Translations under genes and position numbers: made by a program | Shown here: positions 27,310 to 30,070 of the stretch, one piece after another | How positions within the stretch are numbered: position 1 is the first letter of the stretch | Layout: each line of letters opens with the position of its first letter | NCBI RefSeq assembly: GCF_002414845.1 | Contig: NZ_DIAX01000022.1 | Span: 1 to 30,070, forward strand | Origin: Gordonia sp. UBA5067 | GTDB taxonomy: Bacteria > Actinomycetota > Actinomycetes > Mycobacteriales > Mycobacteriaceae | Reading direction: 5' to 3' | DNA: 30,070 bases | Notes under the pieces: generated by a model | What the model was told of the DNA's origin: nothing | The model's input: only the letters and a program-made list of their open reading frames with translations | Database searches by the model: none

Positions 27310-28524
27310 ATGGGTTCAACTGGCAGTGCCGAATCGGGTGGCGACGACGGCGAGCGTGACGACAAGTACCGTGTCGAGCAGTCCCGTGTTCCCGCTCCGC
27401 CCAGCGGTTTCTCCCGCATCGACAGCCTCGACGACCTCGACGACTACTACCCGCCGAGGACGGGCGGGACCGGTCCCGGTGACCAGGTGGTCGCCGCCGG
27501 TGACGAGTCGGCGCCGCCGGCGGACGACCCGGCCCCCGCGACACCCGTCGCCGACGAGCCGACCGCCGACGACCCGACCGACGACGAGCCGACCGACGTC
27601 ACGCCCACGGCCACCGAGCGCCGCTCACACCGCTGGAACCGCAAGCCGTCGATTTCTGCCGAGACCCCGATGACCCTCGACGACGCGTCGGGGGCGGAGG
27701 CCGCCGGCCCCGACGAGTACCCGCCGCTCCCTCTCGCGGCCCTGAACGAGCCACCGCTGCCCGAAACCGTTCCCACCGAGGCCGTGCAGCCGGCCACTCC
27801 GGTCACACCGCCCGCCACGGTCGCCGGGGCGCGTTCATCCGCGCCGGATGAGGACACTGCCCCGGCGCGCACCGGGGAACCGTACGAGGAGCAGGGTGAG
27901 TCGCTGCGCAGTCGCCGCATCACCGAACTCGAGGACGATGTCGCTGAGCTGCGCCGATTGAGCCGGCGGGGAACGCTGGACCTGGGGCTGTTGCTGCTGA
28001 GGCTGTCCGTGGGAGCCTATCTGGCCGTCGACGGGGCGCGGAAGCTCTTCGGATGGCTCGACGGACCCTCGCTCAACGGGTTCGAGACGACATTGTTGAA
28101 TACGCCGAACCGGGCGATCGGTTTTGACGAGCAGTCCGCGGGCGTCGTCGCGATGGGCTGGTCCGTCACGCAGCTCGTCGTCGGCATCCTCCTGATCGCG
28201 GGCTTCCTCACCCCCCTCGCCGGGGCGTTCGGGCTGGCGGTCGCCTCCCTCGACCTGGCGCTGGGGGTGACCGTCGCCGGCGGAGTGCACCTGTTCGCCG
28301 ATCAGAAGGGGTCGGTGGCCGTCCCGGCCGCACTCGTGGTGCTGCTCGTCACGATCATGCTGTGCGGGCCCGGCCGGTATTCGCTCGACGGCCCGCGCCG
28401 GTGGGCACGACGCCCGAGCCACGGTTCGGTGGCGCTGGTGCTGATCGGTGTCGGGATCGCGGTCCTCGTCTGGATGCTGTTCAACGGGACCAATCCACTG
28501 GCCTCGCCCGGAAATCCGGGCTAG
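27310..28524 (+). CDS. DoxX-family membrane protein with long acidic N-terminus
   Basis: 404-residue protein. Residues 1-195 or so are disordered, acidic and Pro/Thr-rich (PTADDPTDDEPTDVTPT), then a short coiled coil (RITELEDDVAELRRL). The C-terminal 190 residues carry the DoxX domain: LGLLLLRLSVGAYLAVDGARKLFGW, then hydrophobic helices (about 260-285, 290-312, 318-335) and one more helix near the end (SVALVLIGVGIAVLVWMLF). In M. tuberculosis the DoxX protein Rv3005c forms a membrane oxidoreductase complex with SodA and SseA; it lies beside lppZ as here. The acidic extension appears longer than in that protein. The start ATG is supported by the -10 just upstream. Confidence 0.82.
   Translation: MGSTGSAESGGDDGERDDKYRVEQSRVPAPPSGFSRIDSLDDLDDYYPPRTGGTGPGDQVVAAGDESAPPADDPAPATPVADEPTADDPTDDEPTDVTPTATERRSHRWNRKPSISAETPMTLDDASGAEAAGPDEYPPLPLAALNEPPLPETVPTEAVQPATPVTPPATVAGARSSAPDEDTAPARTGEPYEEQGESLRSRRITELEDDVAELRRLSRRGTLDLGLLLLRLSVGAYLAVDGARKLFGWLDGPSLNGFETTLLNTPNRAIGFDEQSAGVVAMGWSVTQLVVGILLIAGFLTPLAGAFGLAVASLDLALGVTVAGGVHLFADQKGSVAVPAALVVLLVTIMLCGPGRYSLDGPRRWARRPSHGSVALVLIGVGIAVLVWMLFNGTNPLASPGNPG
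28506..28521. terminator. hairpin between convergent DoxX and ilvD genes
   Basis: GCCCGG-AAAT-CCGGGC is a perfect 6-bp stem (7 bp if the inner A-T pair is counted) that ends directly before the DoxX stop codon. There is no T run on either side. It may help termination for both convergent genes, which are 10 bases apart. Confidence 0.3.
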
Positions 28525-28534
28525 CCGCACCGAA

Positions 28535-30070
28535 TCAGTCGACCTGACGCACCGCGCCTCGGTCGGCCGAGCTGGCCAGCTTCGCGTAAGCGCGCAGCGC
28601 TTTGGAGACCGAGCGCTGCCGGTCCTTGGGTTGCCAGGGATTCTCGGCGGCTTCCATCTTGGCGCGGCGCTCGGCGAGGGTGTCGTCGTCGACCAGCACC
28701 TTCAGGGTGCGGCCGTGCACGTCGATCAGGATCTCGTCGCCGTCCTCGATCAGGCCGATAGCGCCACCGGCCGCGGCTTCGGGGGAGGCGTGGCCGATCA
28801 CCAGGCCCGACGAACCGCCGGAGAAGCGGCCGTCGGTGACCAGGCCGCAGAACTTGCCCATCCCGGTGCCCTTCATGAACGCGGTCGGGTGCAGCATTTC
28901 CTGCATGCCGGGACCGCCCGCCGGGCCCTCGTAGCGGATGACTAGGACTTCACCCTTCTGCAGTTCCTTGGCGAGGATTGCGTGCACGGCGTCCTCCTGG
29001 CTTTCCACCACACGAGCCGGACCCTGGAAGTGCCATAGCGATTCGTCGACGCCGGCGGTCTTGAGGACCGCGCCGTCCTCGGCAATGTTGCCGTGCAGGA
29101 CGCAGAGGCCGCCTTCGACGGTGTATGCGTGTTCCTTGTCGCGGATGCAGCCGCCGGCGGAGTCGGTGTCCAGCGACTCCCAGCGGTTCGACGTAGAGAA
29201 CGGCTCGGTGGTCCGGACGCCGCCGGGAGCGGCGTGGAACAGATCGATCGCCTCGTCAGTGGCGGTGCCGCTCCGGATGTCCCAAGCGGCGAGGTAGGCC
29301 TCGAGCGAGGGTGCGTGCACCGGGTGGACGTTGGTCTTGAGCAGACCGGCCCGGTTCAGCTCACCGAGGATCGCGGGGATGCCGCCGGCCCGGTGGACGT
29401 GCTCCATGTAGTAGTCCGGCGAGTTCGGTGCGACCTTTGCCAGGCACGGCACGTTTCGCGAAATGCGGTCGATATCGTGCAGATTGAAATCGATTTCGGC
29501 TTCTTGGGCCGCCGCCAAGATGTGGAGCACAGTGTTGGTAGAGCCGCCCATGGCCACGTCGAGCGTCATCGCGTTCTCGAATGCGTCGCGGTTCGCGACG
29601 TTGCGGGGGAGCACCGACTCGTCGTCGTCCCGGTAGTACCTCTGGCTCAACTCGACGATCAGCTCACCGGCCTTGGTGAACAGGCCGCGTCGGGCGGTTT
29701 GGGTCGCCAGCGTCGAGCCGTTGCCCGGCAGCGACAGTCCCAGCGCCTCGGTGAGGCAGTTCATCGAGTTCGCGGTGAACATTCCCGAGCACGAGCCGCA
29801 GGTAGGGCAGGCCGACCGCTCGACGTCGAGCAGTTCCTCGTCGTTGACGTTGCTGTCGGCCGAGGCGATGATGGCATCGACCAGGTCGGAGCCGGGATGA
29901 ACGACGCCGTTGATGACGACGGAGGTGCCCGCCTCCATTGGACCGCCCGAGACGAAGACCGTCGGGATGTTCAGCCGCATCGCGGCGTTGAGCATCCCCG
30001 GGGTGATCTTGTCGCAGTTGGAGATACACACCAGCGCGTCGGCGGTGTGCGCGTTGACCATGTATTCGAC
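28535..30070 (-). CDS. ilvD: dihydroxy-acid dehydratase (3' part; N-terminus outside window)
   Basis: Enzyme of valine, leucine and isoleucine synthesis that dehydrates dihydroxy-acids to 2-keto acids with an Fe-S cluster. 511 codons are visible, beginning in frame with [20 protein letters not shown]; about 105 N-terminal residues lie beyond the right edge compared with the usual length near 615. Cluster and metal-site motifs are [32 protein letters not shown] and [10 protein letters not shown], and the C-terminal swivel domain has [21 protein letters not shown]. The internal methionine at 30061 is not the true start. Convergent with the DoxX gene. Confidence 0.96.
   Translation of the reverse strand, partial: VEYMVNAHTADALVCISNCDKITPGMLNAAMRLNIPTVFVSGGPMEAGTSVVINGVVHPGSDLVDAIIASADSNVNDEELLDVERSACPTCGSCSGMFTANSMNCLTEALGLSLPGNGSTLATQTARRGLFTKAGELIVELSQRYYRDDDESVLPRNVANRDAFENAMTLDVAMGGSTNTVLHILAAAQEAEIDFNLHDIDRISRNVPCLAKVAPNSPDYYMEHVHRAGGIPAILGELNRAGLLKTNVHPVHAPSLEAYLAAWDIRSGTATDEAIDLFHAAPGGVRTTEPFSTSNRWESLDTDSAGGCIRDKEHAYTVEGGLCVLHGNIAEDGAVLKTAGVDESLWHFQGPARVVESQEDAVHAILAKELQKGEVLVIRYEGPAGGPGMQEMLHPTAFMKGTGMGKFCGLVTDGRFSGGSSGLVIGHASPEAAAGGAIGLIEDGDEILIDVHGRTLKVLVDDDTLAERRAKMEAAENPWQPKDRQRSVSKALRAYAKLASSADRGAVRQVD

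Overview
The window is high-GC DNA from an actinobacterium of the order Mycobacteriales. The core gene order (etfB-etfA, a GNAT/PlsC pair, cysteine desulfurase-mnmA-MetE-like, ligA, an ACT-domain gene, gatC-gatA-pfkA-gatB, an LppZ-like lipoprotein, a DoxX protein) follows the Mycobacterium tuberculosis Rv3029c to Rv3005c segment as I remember it. Extra genes are inserted and the strand is flipped. A Gordonia-like genus would fit, but the sequence alone does not prove a genus.

Layout. 1-3.9 kb: possible start of a divergent gene at the left edge, electron transfer flavoprotein genes etfB-etfA with a strong terminator, then an OlsB-like/PlsC-like acyltransferase pair. 3.8-5.2 kb, minus strand: a LemA protein and a membrane protein resembling DUF3137, tail-to-tail with, and overlapping, the acyltransferase. 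5.4-6.3 kb: two tandem paralogous small secreted proteins of unknown function. 6.4-13.0 kb: an accessory cassette of a DHA2-type MFS exporter, a large SARP/BTAD-AAA regulator and a BBE-like FAD oxidase. Three direct repeats of a CKCCAAG core at exactly 11-bp spacing lie upstream of both the exporter and the oxidase. This is the architecture of SARP operators, so the cassette looks like a self-contained regulon.

13.1-16.4 kb: a tightly coupled three-gene operon (ATGA overlaps) of cysteine desulfurase, tRNA 2-thiouridylase MnmA and a short MetE-like protein. 16.4-17.3 kb: a 22-bp tandem repeat and two small minus-strand genes (YjbR/MmcQ family, VOC family). 17.4-20.1 kb: NAD-dependent DNA ligase LigA, convergent with an ACT-domain gene. 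20.2-26.0 kb: the GatCAB tRNA-dependent amidotransferase genes, with pfkA and a VWA-domain gene between gatA and gatB. 26.0-30.1 kb: an LppZ-like lipoprotein divergent from a DoxX membrane protein with a long acidic N-terminus, then ilvD, which runs off the right edge.

Many genes have a TANNNT -10 element 6-10 bases before the start codon and no Shine-Dalgarno sequence, so leaderless transcription seems common here. No tRNA, rRNA, CRISPR array, transposase or attachment site was seen, and no gene-free stretch exceeds 300 bases.
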